Origin: an uncultured Desulfovibrio sp.
GTDB lineage: Bacteria > Desulfobacterota > Desulfovibrionia > Desulfovibrionales > Desulfovibrionaceae
Direction of reading: 5' to 3'
Length of the DNA: 64,000 nt
Assembly: GCF_944324505.1 (NCBI RefSeq)
Contig: NZ_CALUWO010000001.1
Location: 248,001 to 312,000 of the forward strand
Shown here: in pieces, positions 18,016-27,825 of the stretch
Layout: the number at the start of each line of letters is the position of its first letter
Numbering within the stretch: the stretch's first letter is position 1
The notes under the pieces: model-generated
The model's database searches: none
What the model saw: only the letters and a program-made list of their open reading frames with translations
Told to the model about the DNA's origin: nothing
Translations under genes and position numbers: made by a program

Positions 18016-18405
18016 CTAGACGCGGCGGCGCTTGGGCGGCCGGCAGCCGTTGTGCGGAATGGGCGTCACATCACGAATGAAAGCCACACGGAAGCCCACG
18101 GCGGCAATGGCGCGCATGGCGGCTTCACGACCGGAACCGGGACCCTTCACATAGATGCCCACGGTGCGCATGCCGTTGTCCTGCGCCTTGCGGGCAGCGG
18201 TTTCGGCAGCCACCTGAGCGGCAAAGGGCGTGGATTTACGCGAACCCTTGAAGCCGCTCTGGCCGGAAGAGGCCCAGCTCACGGCATTGCCACGGGTATC
18301 GGTAAAGGTAATGATGGTATTGTTGAACGAGGCCTGGATATGGGCAATGCCCACAGGCACGTTCTTCTTTTCTCTTTTCTTGACCGCTTTCTTGGGTCTG
18401 GCCAT
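18016..18405 (-). CDS. rpsK: 30S ribosomal protein S11
   Basis: S11 forms part of the platform and mRNA exit channel of the small subunit. The 129-aa protein has a lysine-rich N-terminus, then [21 protein letters not shown] and a C-terminal [18 protein letters not shown], all characteristic. It is 39 nt after rpsM and 47 nt before rpsD. Confidence 0.97.
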   Translation of the reverse strand: MARPKKAVKKREKKNVPVGIAHIQASFNNTIITFTDTRGNAVSWASSGQSGFKGSRKSTPFAAQVAAETAARKAQDNGMRTVGIYVKGPGSGREAAMRAIAAVGFRVAFIRDVTPIPHNGCRPPKRRRV

Positions 18406-18444
18406 GACTACTATCCCTCAATCTCGCTAAGGAGCGGTAAAAGG

Positions 18445-18813
18445 CTACTTCTTCTTGCCCACAGCGCCACGACGGGGACCCTTGCGGGTACGGGCGTTGG
18501 TGTGGGTGCGCTGACCATGCACGGGCAGGCCGCGGCGATGACGAAGGCCACGGTAGCAGCCGATATCCATGAGGCGCTTGATATTGCTGGAAACTTCGCG
18601 ACGAAGATCGCCTTCCACCTTGTAGTTCTGTTCGAGTTCCTTACGGATCTCGTTCACTTCATCAGCGGAAAGGTCGTCAATGCTGCGTTCCCAGTTGACC
18701 CCGGTGGTATCCAGAATCTTGAGGGCCGTGGTGCGGCCAATGCCATAAATATAGGTGAGCGCAATGTCCACCCGTTTGCCGCGAGGCAAATCAACACCTG
18801 CAATTCTCGCCAC
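18445..18813 (-). CDS. rpsM: 30S ribosomal protein S13
   Basis: S13 lies in the head of the 30S subunit and contacts L5 and the P-site tRNA. The 122-aa product begins [20 protein letters not shown] and ends in the basic [20 protein letters not shown] segment and a Lys-rich tail that reaches the tRNA. It follows rpmJ by 15 nt. Confidence 0.97.
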   Translation of the reverse strand: MARIAGVDLPRGKRVDIALTYIYGIGRTTALKILDTTGVNWERSIDDLSADEVNEIRKELEQNYKVEGDLRREVSSNIKRLMDIGCYRGLRHRRGLPVHGQRTHTNARTRKGPRRGAVGKKK

Positions 18814-18828
18814 AGTACGTCTCCTGCC

Positions 18829-18942
18829 CTAGCCCTGGCGCTGCTTGTGCCGGGGGTTTTCGCAGATAACTCGAAGCACACCCTTGCGCCGGATCACCTT
18901 GCACTTGGGGCATATTTTCTTGACGGAAGGTCTGACTTTCAT
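18829..18942 (-). CDS. rpmJ: 50S ribosomal protein L36
   Basis: This 37-aa protein has the zinc ribbon ligands Cys11, Cys14, Cys27 and His32, so it is the Zn-binding form. GGAGA precedes the ATG. infA, which often sits between map and rpmJ, is absent here; instead there are 145 nt of non-coding sequence. Confidence 0.96.
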
Positions 18943-19087
18943 AATTCGTCTCCAGTTAGCGGCAAGGTCGAACCTTGCAAGCCCGAATTTTCGCGCCACA
19001 ACAAGCGCCGGCAATCCGGGCCCTGTGGGCTGTTCACGCCCGCATCCGGGCAGGAACAGAAACCTTTATCCATCTTTCATAACTCTG

Positions 19088-19882
19088 TCAACTGCCTATC
19101 GTCCGCTTGTTCAGGCCGCGATCCGAGATGCTGAGGATGCGCGGTCCGTCATGCGTGATGGCGACGCTGTGCTCAAAATGGGCAGCCCACTTGCCGTCCC
19201 GTGTCACAGCTGTCCAGTCGTCATCCAGAATGTCCACTTCATAGGTTCCCATGGTCACCATGGGTTCAATGGCGATGACCATACCGTTCTGCAGGGTCAG
19301 GCCCCGCATGCCCGGATTGAAGTTGGGCACTTCCGGCTTTTCGTGCATGCGCGAGCCGACACCATGGCCGACAAAGCGCCGCACAACTCCGAAACCGGCC
19401 GCTTCCACATGAGCCTGCACCGCCCGGCCGATGGCAAAGACATCATTCCCGGCGCGGGCCTGTTCAATGCCCACGTACAGACTTTCCTCGGTGACCTGCA
19501 TGAGCCGGCGGACTTCGTCGCTTACCTTGCCCACCGGAAAGGTGCGCGCGGCATCGCCCACGAAGCCCTCGAACACCACGCCCATATCCACGCTCACGAT
19601 ATCGCCTTCCTCAAGCAGCCGCGGGGAAGGAAAACCGTGAACAACCTGCTCATTGACGGAACAGCAGGTGGCATAGGGGTAGCCGCAATAACCGAGAAAG
19701 GCCGGTTTCACCTTGTAGTCCGCGCACATGTCGCGGGCTATCTCTTCAAAGCGCATCGTCGTCAGGCCAGGGGCGACTTCGTCGCCGATGGCATCGAGAA
19801 TGTTGGCCACCATGCGATTGGCTTCGCGCAGGCGGGCAATTTCATGCTCGTTCTTGATGAATGCACCCTGATACTTTTTCAT
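19088..19882 (-). CDS. map: Methionine aminopeptidase, type I
   Basis: This metalloenzyme removes initiator methionine from nascent proteins with small second residues. The 264-aa protein shows the five metal ligands in their motifs: VDMGVVFEGFVGDAARTF (two Asp), GHGVGSRMHEKP (His), AIEPMV (Glu) and AHFEHSVAI (Glu). There is no N-terminal zinc-finger extension. It lies 22 nt after secY. adk, found between secY and map in many bacteria, is missing. Confidence 0.97.
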   Translation of the reverse strand: MKKYQGAFIKNEHEIARLREANRMVANILDAIGDEVAPGLTTMRFEEIARDMCADYKVKPAFLGYCGYPYATCCSVNEQVVHGFPSPRLLEEGDIVSVDMGVVFEGFVGDAARTFPVGKVSDEVRRLMQVTEESLYVGIEQARAGNDVFAIGRAVQAHVEAAGFGVVRRFVGHGVGSRMHEKPEVPNFNPGMRGLTLQNGMVIAIEPMVTMGTYEVDILDDDWTAVTRDGKWAAHFEHSVAITHDGPRILSISDRGLNKRTIGS

Positions 19883-19904
19883 ATGCCGTCAGATCCTTTC
19901 GGTC

Positions 19905-21218
19905 TTACATTCGGCCGCTCTTGCGGGCCTTGTTCATGAGACCCTGATACTGACTGGAAATCATGTGAGACTCAATCTGATTCATGAAGTCCATGGCCAC
20001 GCCCACGAGGATGAGCAGGCTGGTGCCGCCGAAATAGAACGGCACATTGAACCAGCTGTACATGAGCATGGGCAGGACGGACACGATGGCAATGTAGACA
20101 CCGCCGGACAGGGTCAGGCGGGAAAGCACCGTGTCAATATACTCCTGCGTTCTCTCCCCGGGACGAATGCCCGGAATGAAGCCGCCGTTCTTCTTCAGGT
20201 TTTCGGCCATGTCCTTGGGATCAAAGATGATGGCCGTGTAGAAGTAGCAGAAGAAGAAGATGAGGGCCACATAGAGAACGTTATACATCACGGAATGCGG
20301 GGCAAAGAAGTCTGCCGCGCGCTTCACGTATTCATTGGTGGCGAACTGCCCCACCGTTGCCGGGAAAAGCAGCAGCGACGAGGCGAAGATGGGCGGAATA
20401 ACCCCGGCGGTATTGAGCCGCAGAGGCAGATGGGTATTCTGCCCGCCGTACATCTTGCGGCCGATCTGGCGCTTGGCATAGCTCACGGGGATGCGGCGCT
20501 GCGCCCGTTCAATGAAGACGATGGCAGTCAGCACCACGGCCATGAGCAGCACCACGCAGATGGCAATGAAGATGGACATGCTGCCCGAGCGGATAAGCTC
20601 GATGGACTGCATGATGCCGCGCGGAATCCCCACCACAATACCGCAGAAGATGATCAGCGAGATACCGTTGCCGATACCGCGCTCCGTGATCTGTTCACCA
20701 AACCACATGACCAGCATGGAGCCGGTGGTAAAGGTGATCATGGTCATCATGCGGAAGTTCCAGCCCGGATCAAGCACGATGGACGCGCCGGTGGGGCTGC
20801 TCATGGACTCGAGACCCACGGCAATGCCCAGCCCCTGCACCAGGGTGATGAGCACTGTCAGGTAACGGGTATACTGGGTGATCTTGCGGCGCCCCGCCTG
20901 CCCTTCTTCCTTGGCCATGCGCTTGATGTCCGGGCTGACCACCTGCAGCAGCTGCATGATGATGGACGCCGAGATATAGGGCATGACGCCGAGGGCAAAG
21001 ACGGAAACGTTGGACAGCGCCCCCCCCGAGAACATGTCGAACATGCCGAAAAGCGTGCCCGCCATGCTGTCCACAAAGGCCTTGAGCGCTTCGGTGTTCA
21101 CACCGGGCACCGGCACATGGACGCCGATGCGGTAGCAGCACAGAAGCAGGAACGTCCAACCGAGACGTTTGACGAGCGAACGCTGCCCGTCCATATTGTT
21201 CACGGTTCCAGATGCCAT
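19905..21218 (-). CDS. secY: Preprotein translocase subunit SecY
   Basis: SecY is the channel-forming inner-membrane component of the Sec translocon, with ten transmembrane helices. The 437-aa protein has the plug and helix-2 region (AGTLFGMFDMFSGGALSN), the FGEQITERGIGNG cytoplasmic loop and the GIRPGERTQEYI region near helix 9. It follows rplO by 111 nt, a larger gap than its neighbours, but remains in the standard spc order. Confidence 0.98.
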   Translation of the reverse strand: MASGTVNNMDGQRSLVKRLGWTFLLLCCYRIGVHVPVPGVNTEALKAFVDSMAGTLFGMFDMFSGGALSNVSVFALGVMPYISASIIMQLLQVVSPDIKRMAKEEGQAGRRKITQYTRYLTVLITLVQGLGIAVGLESMSSPTGASIVLDPGWNFRMMTMITFTTGSMLVMWFGEQITERGIGNGISLIIFCGIVVGIPRGIMQSIELIRSGSMSIFIAICVVLLMAVVLTAIVFIERAQRRIPVSYAKRQIGRKMYGGQNTHLPLRLNTAGVIPPIFASSLLLFPATVGQFATNEYVKRAADFFAPHSVMYNVLYVALIFFFCYFYTAIIFDPKDMAENLKKNGGFIPGIRPGERTQEYIDTVLSRLTLSGGVYIAIVSVLPMLMYSWFNVPFYFGGTSLLILVGVAMDFMNQIESHMISSQYQGLMNKARKSGRM

Positions 21219-21329
21219 GCAATACTCTTTTCGTTATGCCCCTGGGGGCAGTATGCGCGCAATGCCTTGCCCTCCGACCAGGCGGAGGACAAGGCCGCAA
21301 AGACCGCGCAGCGCACGGTCATACGCTTC

Positions 21330-21794
21330 TTATTCCGCAGCAGGAGCCGCTTCCAGCTCACTCACTTCACCACCGGCATTGCGGATCTTTTCCGCGGCAG
21401 CCTGACTGAACTTGTGAGCTTCCACCTTGACGGCCCGGGCCACTTCGCCACGGGAAAGCACCTTCACCGGCGCACCCATGCGGGCAAGCCCGCGGGCGTA
21501 GATATCGTCAAGGCTGATTTCATTCTTGCCTTCAAAGGCTTCCAGCAGGCGGTCCAGATTAACCACATCATAGGTCACCTTGAACAGGAAGTTCTTGAAG
21601 CCGTGCTTGGGCAGACGACGCTGGAGAGGCATCTGGCCGCCCTCAAAGCCGGGACGCACACCGCCGCCGGCACGGGCATTCTGGCCCTTGTGGCCCTTGC
21701 CCGCCGTGCAGCCCAGACCGGAACCGGCACCGCGGCCCACGCGACGACGCGTTTTGCGCTCTTCCGGGAAGGGAAAGAGATTGTGCAGTTGCAT
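21330..21794 (-). CDS. rplO: 50S ribosomal protein L15
   Basis: L15 is a late-assembly protein of the large subunit. The 154-aa product has the typical RRVGRGAGSGLGCTAGKGHK segment and GGVRPGFEGGQMPLQRRLPK. The C-terminus carries about six extra residues of Ala/Glu-rich sequence. rpmD precedes it by 25 nt. Confidence 0.97.
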   Translation of the reverse strand: MQLHNLFPFPEERKTRRRVGRGAGSGLGCTAGKGHKGQNARAGGGVRPGFEGGQMPLQRRLPKHGFKNFLFKVTYDVVNLDRLLEAFEGKNEISLDDIYARGLARMGAPVKVLSRGEVARAVKVEAHKFSQAAAEKIRNAGGEVSELEAAPAAE

Positions 21795-21819
21795 GATCTA
21801 TACTCCTCCGGCGACGCGG

Positions 21820-21996
21820 TTAGTCAACCACGGCCACCAGGTGCGAAACTTTGGCAATGATGCCCCGGATGGCCGGGGTGTCCTGGAACGTCTTGACCTT
21901 TTCGCGACGCTTGAGGCCAAGGGAGTCCAACAGCTTGCGCTGCGCGGGCGTGGAGCCGATGCGCGAGCGCACGAGTTTGACCTTGATTTCAGCCAT
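21820..21996 (-). CDS. rpmD: 50S ribosomal protein L30
   Basis: This 58-aa protein reads IKVKLVRSRIGSTPAQRKLL near its start and DTPAIRGIIAKVSHLV near its end, the normal L30 pattern and length. It starts 2 nt after the rpsE stop and precedes rplO. Confidence 0.97.
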   Translation of the reverse strand: MAEIKVKLVRSRIGSTPAQRKLLDSLGLKRREKVKTFQDTPAIRGIIAKVSHLVAVVD

Positions 21997-21998
21997 GA

Positions 21999-22508
21999 CT
22001 ACTTCCTCGGGGCTTCCAGCTTCTTGCCACGCAGTTCGGACACTTCGTCCGCGCTGCGCAGGGAGATGAGGCCCTGCATGGTGGCACGCAGCACGTTATG
22101 GGGATTATTGGTGCCGATGGCCTTGGCCAGAACGTCACGCACGCCCACGGCTTCCATGATGGCACGCACAGCACCGCCGGCAATGATGCCGGTACCTTCG
22201 GAGGCCGGCTTGAGCATGACGCGACCGGCGCCGAAGCGACCCAGCACTTCATAGGGCAGGGTACCGTCCACCAGGGGAATCTGCACGCGGCTCTTGCGGG
22301 CACGCTCGGTGGCCTTGCGCAGGGCTTCGGGCACTTCCTGGGCCTTGCCCAGGCCAAAGCCCACGCCACCCTTGCCGTCACCGACGACCACCAGAGCGCT
22401 GAAGCTGAAACGGCGACCGCCCTTCACCACCTTGGCCACACGGTTCAGGGCAACGACCTTTTCGATCTCGCCCAGTTCGTTGATGGGGGTTTCGGTATTT
22501 TCACGCAT
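21999..22508 (-). CDS. rpsE: 30S ribosomal protein S5
   Basis: S5 helps set decoding accuracy and mRNA unwinding. The 169-aa product has the double-stranded RNA-binding region ([20 protein letters not shown]), [20 protein letters not shown] and [15 protein letters not shown]. It lies one nucleotide after rplR and two before rpmD. Confidence 0.97.
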   Translation of the reverse strand: MRENTETPINELGEIEKVVALNRVAKVVKGGRRFSFSALVVVGDGKGGVGFGLGKAQEVPEALRKATERARKSRVQIPLVDGTLPYEVLGRFGAGRVMLKPASEGTGIIAGGAVRAIMEAVGVRDVLAKAIGTNNPHNVLRATMQGLISLRSADEVSELRGKKLEAPRK

Positions 22509-22509
22509 A

Positions 22510-22869
22510 TTAGAACTCCAGGCCGCCTTCGCGCGCGCCGTCAGCCACGGCTTTCACGCGGCCATGGTAAAGGTACCCATTGCGATCGAACACCACCTGG
22601 CTGATATTCTTTTCCTTGGCCAGACGGGCGATTTCCTTGCCCACCTTGTTCGCCCCATCCAGATTGCAGTGCACACCGGCTTCGGTCTTGGCAAGCTGCA
22701 GGGTGGAAGCGGACACCAGGGTGGCGCCTTCAAGATCGTTCACGATCTGCGCATAGATGTGCATGTTGGAACGATACACCACCAGACGCGGACGGTCGGC
22801 AGTGCCGTTCACCTTCTTGCGGATGCGGATCTTGCGGCGCTGACGAGATTCATTCTTGGAAAGTTTCAT
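22510..22869 (-). CDS. rplR: 50S ribosomal protein L18
   Basis: L18 binds 5S rRNA with L5. The 119-aa protein has a basic N-terminus ([20 protein letters not shown]) and the core [15 protein letters not shown] and [16 protein letters not shown]. It is 16 nt after rplF. Confidence 0.97.
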   Translation of the reverse strand: MKLSKNESRQRRKIRIRKKVNGTADRPRLVVYRSNMHIYAQIVNDLEGATLVSASTLQLAKTEAGVHCNLDGANKVGKEIARLAKEKNISQVVFDRNGYLYHGRVKAVADGAREGGLEF

Positions 22870-22885
22870 TTGCGCACCCTACCTG

Positions 22886-23425
22886 CTACTTCTTGCCGCC
22901 GGACTTGCCGACCTTGCGGCGAATGGTCTCGGTGGTGTACTTGATGCCCTTGCCCTTGTAGGGTTCAGGCTTGCGGAGACGACGGATACGGGCAGCGGTT
23001 TCGCCCACCAGTTCCTTGTCCACACCGCTGAGGGTCAGCACCTGGCCATCCACGCTGGCCTTGATGCCTTCGGGCAGTTCCATAATGACGGGGTGCGAAA
23101 AGCCCAGCGCCATTTCCACCATATTGCCCTTTACCGCCACACGGTAACCAACGCCGATGACTTCCAGGGACTTGGAAAAGCCCTTGGTCACGCCTTCAAT
23201 GCAGTTGGCCAGCAGGGTACGGCGCAGGCCGTGCTGCGCGCGGCTCTGACGGCTTTCTTCCTGGCGGGTGATGACCACATGGCCATCGGTCAGTTCATAC
23301 TTGAGCAGGCTGCACACCGGAGTGCTGATGGAACCCTTGGGTCCCTTCACTTCCACGACATCCGTGCCGATCTTGACGTCGACGCCGTTGGGCACGGCAA
23401 TAGGCTGTTTTCCAATTCGAGACAT
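22886..23425 (-). CDS. rplF: 50S ribosomal protein L6
   Basis: L6 sits near the factor-binding site. The 179-aa protein starts MSRIGKQPIAVPNGVDV; an in-frame ATG eight codons upstream is rejected because the family begins at this point. The C-terminal RIRRLRKPEPYKGKGIKY motif is diagnostic. It follows rpsH by 10 nt. Confidence 0.97.
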   Translation of the reverse strand: MSRIGKQPIAVPNGVDVKIGTDVVEVKGPKGSISTPVCSLLKYELTDGHVVITRQEESRQSRAQHGLRRTLLANCIEGVTKGFSKSLEVIGVGYRVAVKGNMVEMALGFSHPVIMELPEGIKASVDGQVLTLSGVDKELVGETAARIRRLRKPEPYKGKGIKYTTETIRRKVGKSGGKK

Positions 23426-23435
23426 GGTGCACCGC

Positions 23436-23816
23436 CTACCAGATTTCACACAGAAGTTCGCCGCCCACCTTCTTTTCGTGCGCGGTCATGCCGTCCAGCA
23501 CGCCGCTGGACGTGGACAGAATGCAAATGCCGAGGCCGTTCTGCACCTTGGGGATGTTGTGGGCGCCCACGTACACGCGACGGCCGGGGGTGCTCACACG
23601 CTTCAGGCCGCTGATGGCGGCCTTGCCCTTCTGGTACTTCAGGGTGATGGTGATGTTCCGCTCATCCATGGCCACGTCTTCGACGTAACCTTCCCGCTTG
23701 AGGATGTCGGCAAGCGCCACTTTCATCTTCGAGCGCGGCACATTCACTTCCTTGTGCAGGGCCAAATGTGCGTTGCGGATACGGGTCAGCATATCCGCAA
23801 TAGGATCTGTCATCAT
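23436..23816 (-). CDS. rpsH: 30S ribosomal protein S8
   Basis: S8 binds helix 21 of 16S rRNA and, in E. coli, represses the spc operon. The 126-aa product has TDPIADMLTRIRNAHLALHK at its start and STSSGVLDGMTAHEKKVGGE at its end. Two adjacent ATGs open the frame, and AGGAG is 6 nt before the first. Unlike all neighbouring joints, 344 nt separate it from rpsN. Confidence 0.97.
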   Translation of the reverse strand: MMTDPIADMLTRIRNAHLALHKEVNVPRSKMKVALADILKREGYVEDVAMDERNITITLKYQKGKAAISGLKRVSTPGRRVYVGAHNIPKVQNGLGICILSTSSGVLDGMTAHEKKVGGELLCEIW

Positions 23817-24160
23817 CGATAGCTCCTAACTACTGTTTGTCTTGGGGGTTACCGGCCCCATGCCGGCACTTCCCGCGATGAATCTGTCGTTCTTACACCG
23901 GCAGGCGATAAAAAGCAAGTCCCCTGCCGGCGCGCGGCTTCTCGCCCCCCTGCCCTGCCCGGCGCGGATACATCGGCACGGACCTGCCGGCACAACCGCC
24001 CGTCCGCGCCTCCGCCGGGGTACAGCGGACACGGCGGACACGGCACCTGCCCGGCCCAGGGGAGGAAAAGGCAGGCCCGGCGACGCCACCTGGGGCATCA
24101 CCGGGCCTGAAGTTGTGCACTGGGCGGAATACGGGATTCCGCACAGGGAGTTTCTACGGC
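23817..24160. other. Unusually long spacer between rpsN and rpsH
   Basis: No gene is visible in this 344-nt stretch inside the spc operon. It has a strong dyad, CAGGCCCGG with CCGGGCCTG (about 24072-24111), and runs of C-rich sequence. A weak promoter-like pair on the minus strand (TTGCTT, 17 nt, TAAGAA; about 23892-23920) could give rpsH and the following genes their own start. This is uncertain. Confidence 0.5.
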
Positions 24161-24346
24161 TTACCAGCTGGACTTGCGAACGCCGGGCAGCTCACCGCGC
24201 AGGGCCATGTTGCGGAAGCAGATACGGCAGATGCCGAACTGACGCATGAAGGCCCGGGGACGCCCGCAGATGGGGCAGCGGTTGTAAGCGCGCGAGCTGA
24301 ACTTGGCCTTGCGGCTGGCTTTGACTTCAAGAGAGGTGCGCGACAT
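24161..24346 (-). CDS. rpsN: 30S ribosomal protein S14, zinc-binding type
   Basis: The short 61-aa S14 has Cys24, Cys27, Cys40 and Cys43 in a CPICG...CRICF ribbon, the Zn-binding form. The C-terminal [14 protein letters not shown] is typical. It follows rplE by 9 nt and is the last gene before the unusual spacer. Confidence 0.97.
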   Translation of the reverse strand: MSRTSLEVKASRKAKFSSRAYNRCPICGRPRAFMRQFGICRICFRNMALRGELPGVRKSSW

Positions 24347-24355
24347 GGCTTACTC

Positions 24356-24895
24356 CTACTTGCGGAAGGGCATGCCCAGCTGGTCCAGAAGGAACTTGCC
24401 TTCCTTGTCCGTGCTGGCAGTGGTGACGATGGTGATGTTCATGCCCTTGGGATTTTCCACACGGTCCACTTCCAGTTCGGGGAAGATGGTGTGTTCCTTG
24501 ATACCCAGGGTGAAATTGCCGCGACCGTCAAAACCGCGATCCGGAATGCCACGGAAGTCACGCACGCGGGGCAGGGCAAAGTTCATCAGCTTGTCCAGGA
24601 AGTCCCACATGCGATCCTTGCGCAGGGTGACGCGAACGCCGATGGGCATGCCTTCGCGCACCTTGAAGGAAGCAATGGACTTCTTGGCGCGGGTCACCAC
24701 GGCCTTCTGGCCGGCGATGGCGCTCAGTTCGGCCACGGCTTCTTCCATCAGCTTGTTGTTCTGGCTGGCGGCGCCCAGACCGATATTCAGAGAGACCTTC
24801 TGAATCCCGGGCAGTTGCATGGAGGAGCTGTAATTGAACTCCTTCTGCAGTACCGGAACCACCTTCTCCCGATAAATCTTTTCAAGGCGGGTCAT
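24356..24895 (-). CDS. rplE: 50S ribosomal protein L5
   Basis: L5 binds 5S rRNA and contacts the P-site tRNA. The 179-aa protein has [34 protein letters not shown] and [20 protein letters not shown], all standard. It is 9 nt after rplX. Confidence 0.97.
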   Translation of the reverse strand: MTRLEKIYREKVVPVLQKEFNYSSSMQLPGIQKVSLNIGLGAASQNNKLMEEAVAELSAIAGQKAVVTRAKKSIASFKVREGMPIGVRVTLRKDRMWDFLDKLMNFALPRVRDFRGIPDRGFDGRGNFTLGIKEHTIFPELEVDRVENPKGMNITIVTTASTDKEGKFLLDQLGMPFRK

Positions 24896-24904
24896 CGTAT
24901 CACC

Positions 24905-25237
24905 TTATTCCATGACTTCGTTGCACTCTTTGCAGAAGCGCACTTTCTTGGTTTTGCCCTCGGACTCAATGTACTTGTAGCCCACACGGGTAGGCTTGGC
25001 GCAGGCCGAGCAGACTACCATCACATTGGACACGTGGATGGGCATTTCCTTTTCCACGATGCCGCCGGGCTGCTGCGCATAGGGATTGGGGCGCATGTGG
25101 CGCTTGGCCACATTGACCTTTTCCACCAGCACACGATCCTTCTTGCGCAGGATCTTCAGCACCTTGCCAATCTTGCCCTTGTCCTTGCCGGTGATCACCA
25201 TCACCTTGTCGTCCTTGCGGATGCGATACGTATTCAT
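24905..25237 (-). CDS. rplX: 50S ribosomal protein L24 with C-terminal CxxC pairs
   Basis: L24 initiates 50S assembly. The 110-aa protein has the N-terminal KOW motif ([20 protein letters not shown]). The C-terminal part carries two Cys pairs ([12 protein letters not shown] and RFCKECNEV), spaced as a zinc ribbon. I prefer the ATG at 25237 to the one two codons upstream because AGGAG is then 8 nt away. Confidence 0.96.
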   Translation of the reverse strand: MNTYRIRKDDKVMVITGKDKGKIGKVLKILRKKDRVLVEKVNVAKRHMRPNPYAQQPGGIVEKEMPIHVSNVMVVCSACAKPTRVGYKYIESEGKTKKVRFCKECNEVME

Positions 25238-25248
25238 GAGCATCTCTC

Positions 25249-25617
25249 CTAAAGCACTTCGGGGGCAAGGGAAACGATCTTCATGAAGTTGGCGGCACGC
25301 AGCTCACGGGCCACAGGCCCGAAGATGCGGGTCCCCACGGGTTCGCCCTGGTTGGAGAGCAGCACCGCGGCATTGCCGTCAAACTTGATGTAGCTGCCAT
25401 CCATGCGGCGCACTTCCTTGGCGGTACGCACGATGACGGCCTTCATCACATCACCCTTCTTGACCTTGCTGTGGGGCATGGCTTCCTTGACGGACACCAC
25501 AATGATGTCGCCCACGGAAGCGTAACGACGGTGCGAACCGCCCAGCACCTTGATGCAGGCCACCTTTTTGGCGCCGGAATTGTCGGCCACCTGAAGCGTC
25601 GATTCTACCTGGATCAT
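25249..25617 (-). CDS. rplN: 50S ribosomal protein L14
   Basis: The 122-aa protein begins [20 protein letters not shown] and contains [20 protein letters not shown] and [14 protein letters not shown]14 forms a bridge with the small subunit and interacts with L19. It follows rpsQ by 11 nt. Confidence 0.98.
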   Translation of the reverse strand: MIQVESTLQVADNSGAKKVACIKVLGGSHRRYASVGDIIVVSVKEAMPHSKVKKGDVMKAVIVRTAKEVRRMDGSYIKFDGNAAVLLSNQGEPVGTRIFGPVARELRAANFMKIVSLAPEVL

Positions 25618-25628
25618 GGCGAGTACCC

Positions 25629-25892
25629 TTACACAGCCTTTTCAATGATGGAGACCAGGTGCCAGCGCTTGTTGCGCGACAGGGGACGGAACTCCACGAT
25701 TTTTACCTTGTCGCCGATACCGCATTCGTTCATGGGATCATGAGCCGTGAACTTCTTGCGGCGCCTCACATACTTCTTGAGCAGGGGGTGCTTCACCAGC
25801 GTCTCAACGCGAACGACAATGGTCTTGTCGTTCTTGTCGCTGACCACGACGCCCGTCAGCATTCTGCCCTTGCGATCTTCCAGAGCTTGCAT
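25629..25892 (-). CDS. rpsQ: 30S ribosomal protein S17
   Basis: This 87-aa OB-fold protein binds 16S rRNA early. [20 protein letters not shown] and [20 protein letters not shown] match the family. It lies 12 nt after rpmC. Confidence 0.97.
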   Translation of the reverse strand: MQALEDRKGRMLTGVVVSDKNDKTIVVRVETLVKHPLLKKYVRRRKKFTAHDPMNECGIGDKVKIVEFRPLSRNKRWHLVSIIEKAV

Positions 25893-25904
25893 GGTTCAGG
25901 CCCT

Positions 25905-26126
25905 CTAGTCCTTTTCGTTCAGTACGGTGGAAATGCGAGCCACCAGACGACGGGTCGCCTTCAGTTCGGAGGTCTTTTCAAGCTGCGCGGTGGCATGCTT
26001 GAAACGAGCCGTCATCAGGGCCTCGCGCTGCTCGGCCAGCTTGGCGCGCAGTTCTTCGGCGCTGAGCTTGCGCAGGTCGGCAGCCTTGGGCATTTCGGCC
26101 TTGTTATCGGTCTTCTTGGCAGCCAT
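25905..26126 (-). CDS. rpmC: 50S ribosomal protein L29
   Basis: The 73-aa helical protein has AADLRKLSAEELRAKLAEQR and ends with RRLVARISTVLNEKD. L29 lies at the tunnel exit near the trigger factor and SRP docking site. The N-terminus has about ten extra residues (KKTDNKAEMPK). It overlaps rplP by one nucleotide. Confidence 0.96.
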   Translation of the reverse strand: MAAKKTDNKAEMPKAADLRKLSAEELRAKLAEQREALMTARFKHATAQLEKTSELKATRRLVARISTVLNEKD

Positions 26127-26539
26127 TAGAGGCCCTCCCTCACCACAATGATGGTCTTCACGGGCAGCTTGTGGGCGGCACGGGTCAGAGCTTCACGAGC
26201 CAGATCCAGGCTGACGCCCTTGATTTCATAGAGCACGCGGCCGGGCTTCACCGGAGCGCACCAGCCCACCGGCGCACCCTTACCGGAACCCTGACGGGTT
26301 TCCAGGGGCTTGGCGGTGACCGGACGGTCGGGGAAGACGCGGATCCACACCTTACCGCCGCGCTTGATGTGACGCATCATGGCGATACGGGCGGCTTCGA
26401 TCTGCTGGCTGGACAGCTGACCGTGCTGCACGGCCTTGAGGCCGATGTCACCAAAGGCAATGGTGGCGCCACGGGTGGCGAGGCCGCGCAGACGGCCCTT
26501 TTGCCATTTACGGAATTTAACTTTCTTGGGCGCGAGCAT
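26126..26539 (-). CDS. rplP: 50S ribosomal protein L16
   Basis: The 137-aa protein begins with [16 protein letters not shown] and has [15 protein letters not shown] and [18 protein letters not shown]16 helps place A-site tRNA. It overlaps both neighbours by one nucleotide (rpsC upstream, rpmC downstream). Confidence 0.98.
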   Translation of the reverse strand: MLAPKKVKFRKWQKGRLRGLATRGATIAFGDIGLKAVQHGQLSSQQIEAARIAMMRHIKRGGKVWIRVFPDRPVTAKPLETRQGSGKGAPVGWCAPVKPGRVLYEIKGVSLDLAREALTRAAHKLPVKTIIVVREGL

Positions 26540-27180
26540 TACTGATCAACCTCTTTGTCAAGGATTTCACCCTTGTAGATCCACACCTTCACACCGATGA
26601 TGCCGTAGGTGGTACGGGCTTCGGCAAAGCCGTAATCGATGTCGGCGCGCAGGGTCTGCAACGGCACGCGACCGTCGCGGTACCATTCGGTGCGGGCGAT
26701 TTCCGCCCCCGCCAGACGGCCGGAGCAGGTCACCTTGATGCCTTCGCCGCCGAACTTGCGGGCCATGGTCACCGTGCGCTTCATGGCACGGCGGAAGGCC
26801 ACACGGCGTTCCAGCTGCTGGGCGATGTTTTCGGCCACCAGCTGGGCCTCGATTTCGGGGCGGCGGATTTCGTTCACTTCCAGCGAGAATTCGCGGCCGA
26901 ACTTCTGGCGCAGGTCATTGCGCAGCTTTTCGATTTCCACGCCCTTGCGGCCGATGACAATGCCGGGACGGGCCGTGGAAAGAATGAGGCGCACCTTGCC
27001 GCCGGCGCGTTCGATTTCGATCTTCGCCAGGCCCGCATGATAGAGGAGCTTCTTGACGAAAGAGCGAATCTTGCTGTCTTCGTACACAAAGGCAGGGTAT
27101 TCCTTCTTGCTGAACCAGCGGGACTGCCAGTTCTTGTTGTACCCAAGCCGGAATCCAAACGGATGTACTTTCTGACCCAT
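26539..27180 (-). CDS. rpsC: 30S ribosomal protein S3
   Basis: S3 forms the mRNA entry region with S4 and S5. The 213-aa protein shows [20 protein letters not shown], the KH domain with [17 protein letters not shown], and the C-terminal [19 protein letters not shown]. It begins 3 nt after rplV. Confidence 0.98.
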   Translation of the reverse strand: MGQKVHPFGFRLGYNKNWQSRWFSKKEYPAFVYEDSKIRSFVKKLLYHAGLAKIEIERAGGKVRLILSTARPGIVIGRKGVEIEKLRNDLRQKFGREFSLEVNEIRRPEIEAQLVAENIAQQLERRVAFRRAMKRTVTMARKFGGEGIKVTCSGRLAGAEIARTEWYRDGRVPLQTLRADIDYGFAEARTTYGIIGVKVWIYKGEILDKEVDQ

Positions 27181-27183
27181 AGC

Positions 27184-27522
27184 CTATTCCTGCCCTTCTG
27201 CAAGTATGACGGTGACGTGACTGGTACGCTTGTGAATCTTGGTGGCGCGGCCCTGAGCGCGGGGCATGAAGCGCTTCCAGGTCGGTCCTTCGTTCACGAT
27301 GACTTCCTTCACCACCATGGCGTCCACATTCACGCCACCCAGCTGGGAGGCGTTGGCCAGCGCGCTTTTCAGCACGTTGAGCAGCACACCCGCGGGCTTG
27401 TTGGGGGTAAAGCGCAGAATATTGAGCGCTTCTTCCACACCGCGGCCCTGCACGTTCTTGGCCACAAGACGGGTCTTGCGGGGCGACACGCGCTGGAACT
27501 TTGCAATAGCTTTCGATTCCAT
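27184..27522 (-). CDS. rplV: 50S ribosomal protein L22
   Basis: L22 lines the exit tunnel, and its beta-hairpin is a macrolide-resistance site. The 112-aa protein has RVSPRKTRLVAKNVQGRGVE and PRAQGRATKIHKRTSHVTVI. It is 9 nt after rpsS. Confidence 0.97.
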   Translation of the reverse strand: MESKAIAKFQRVSPRKTRLVAKNVQGRGVEEALNILRFTPNKPAGVLLNVLKSALANASQLGGVNVDAMVVKEVIVNEGPTWKRFMPRAQGRATKIHKRTSHVTVILAEGQE

Positions 27523-27531
27523 ATCCCTACC

Positions 27532-27816
27532 CTACTTCTTGCCGGCCTTGGCCTTCTTGTCGGCAGCGTGACCATGGAAGGTGCGGGTGGGCGAAAATTC
27601 GCCCAGCTTGTGGCCCACCATGTTTTCGGTCACGAACACCGGCACAAACTTCTTGCCATTGTGCACCGCAAAGGTCAGTCCCACCATTTCGGGCAGGATG
27701 GTCGAGCGGCGCGACCAGGTCTTCACCACGCGGCGGTCATTGCTGGCCACGGCAGCGTCAACCTTCTTCATCAGATGGCCGTCAATGAACGGCCCTTTTT
27801 TCAGCGATCTGGGCAT
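27532..27816 (-). CDS. rpsS: 30S ribosomal protein S19
   Basis: This 94-aa head protein has [20 protein letters not shown] at the start, then [20 protein letters not shown] and [16 protein letters not shown]. It lies 9 nt after rplB. Confidence 0.98.
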   Translation of the reverse strand: MPRSLKKGPFIDGHLMKKVDAAVASNDRRVVKTWSRRSTILPEMVGLTFAVHNGKKFVPVFVTENMVGHKLGEFSPTRTFHGHAADKKAKAGKK

Positions 27817-27825
27817 GTGCTACTC

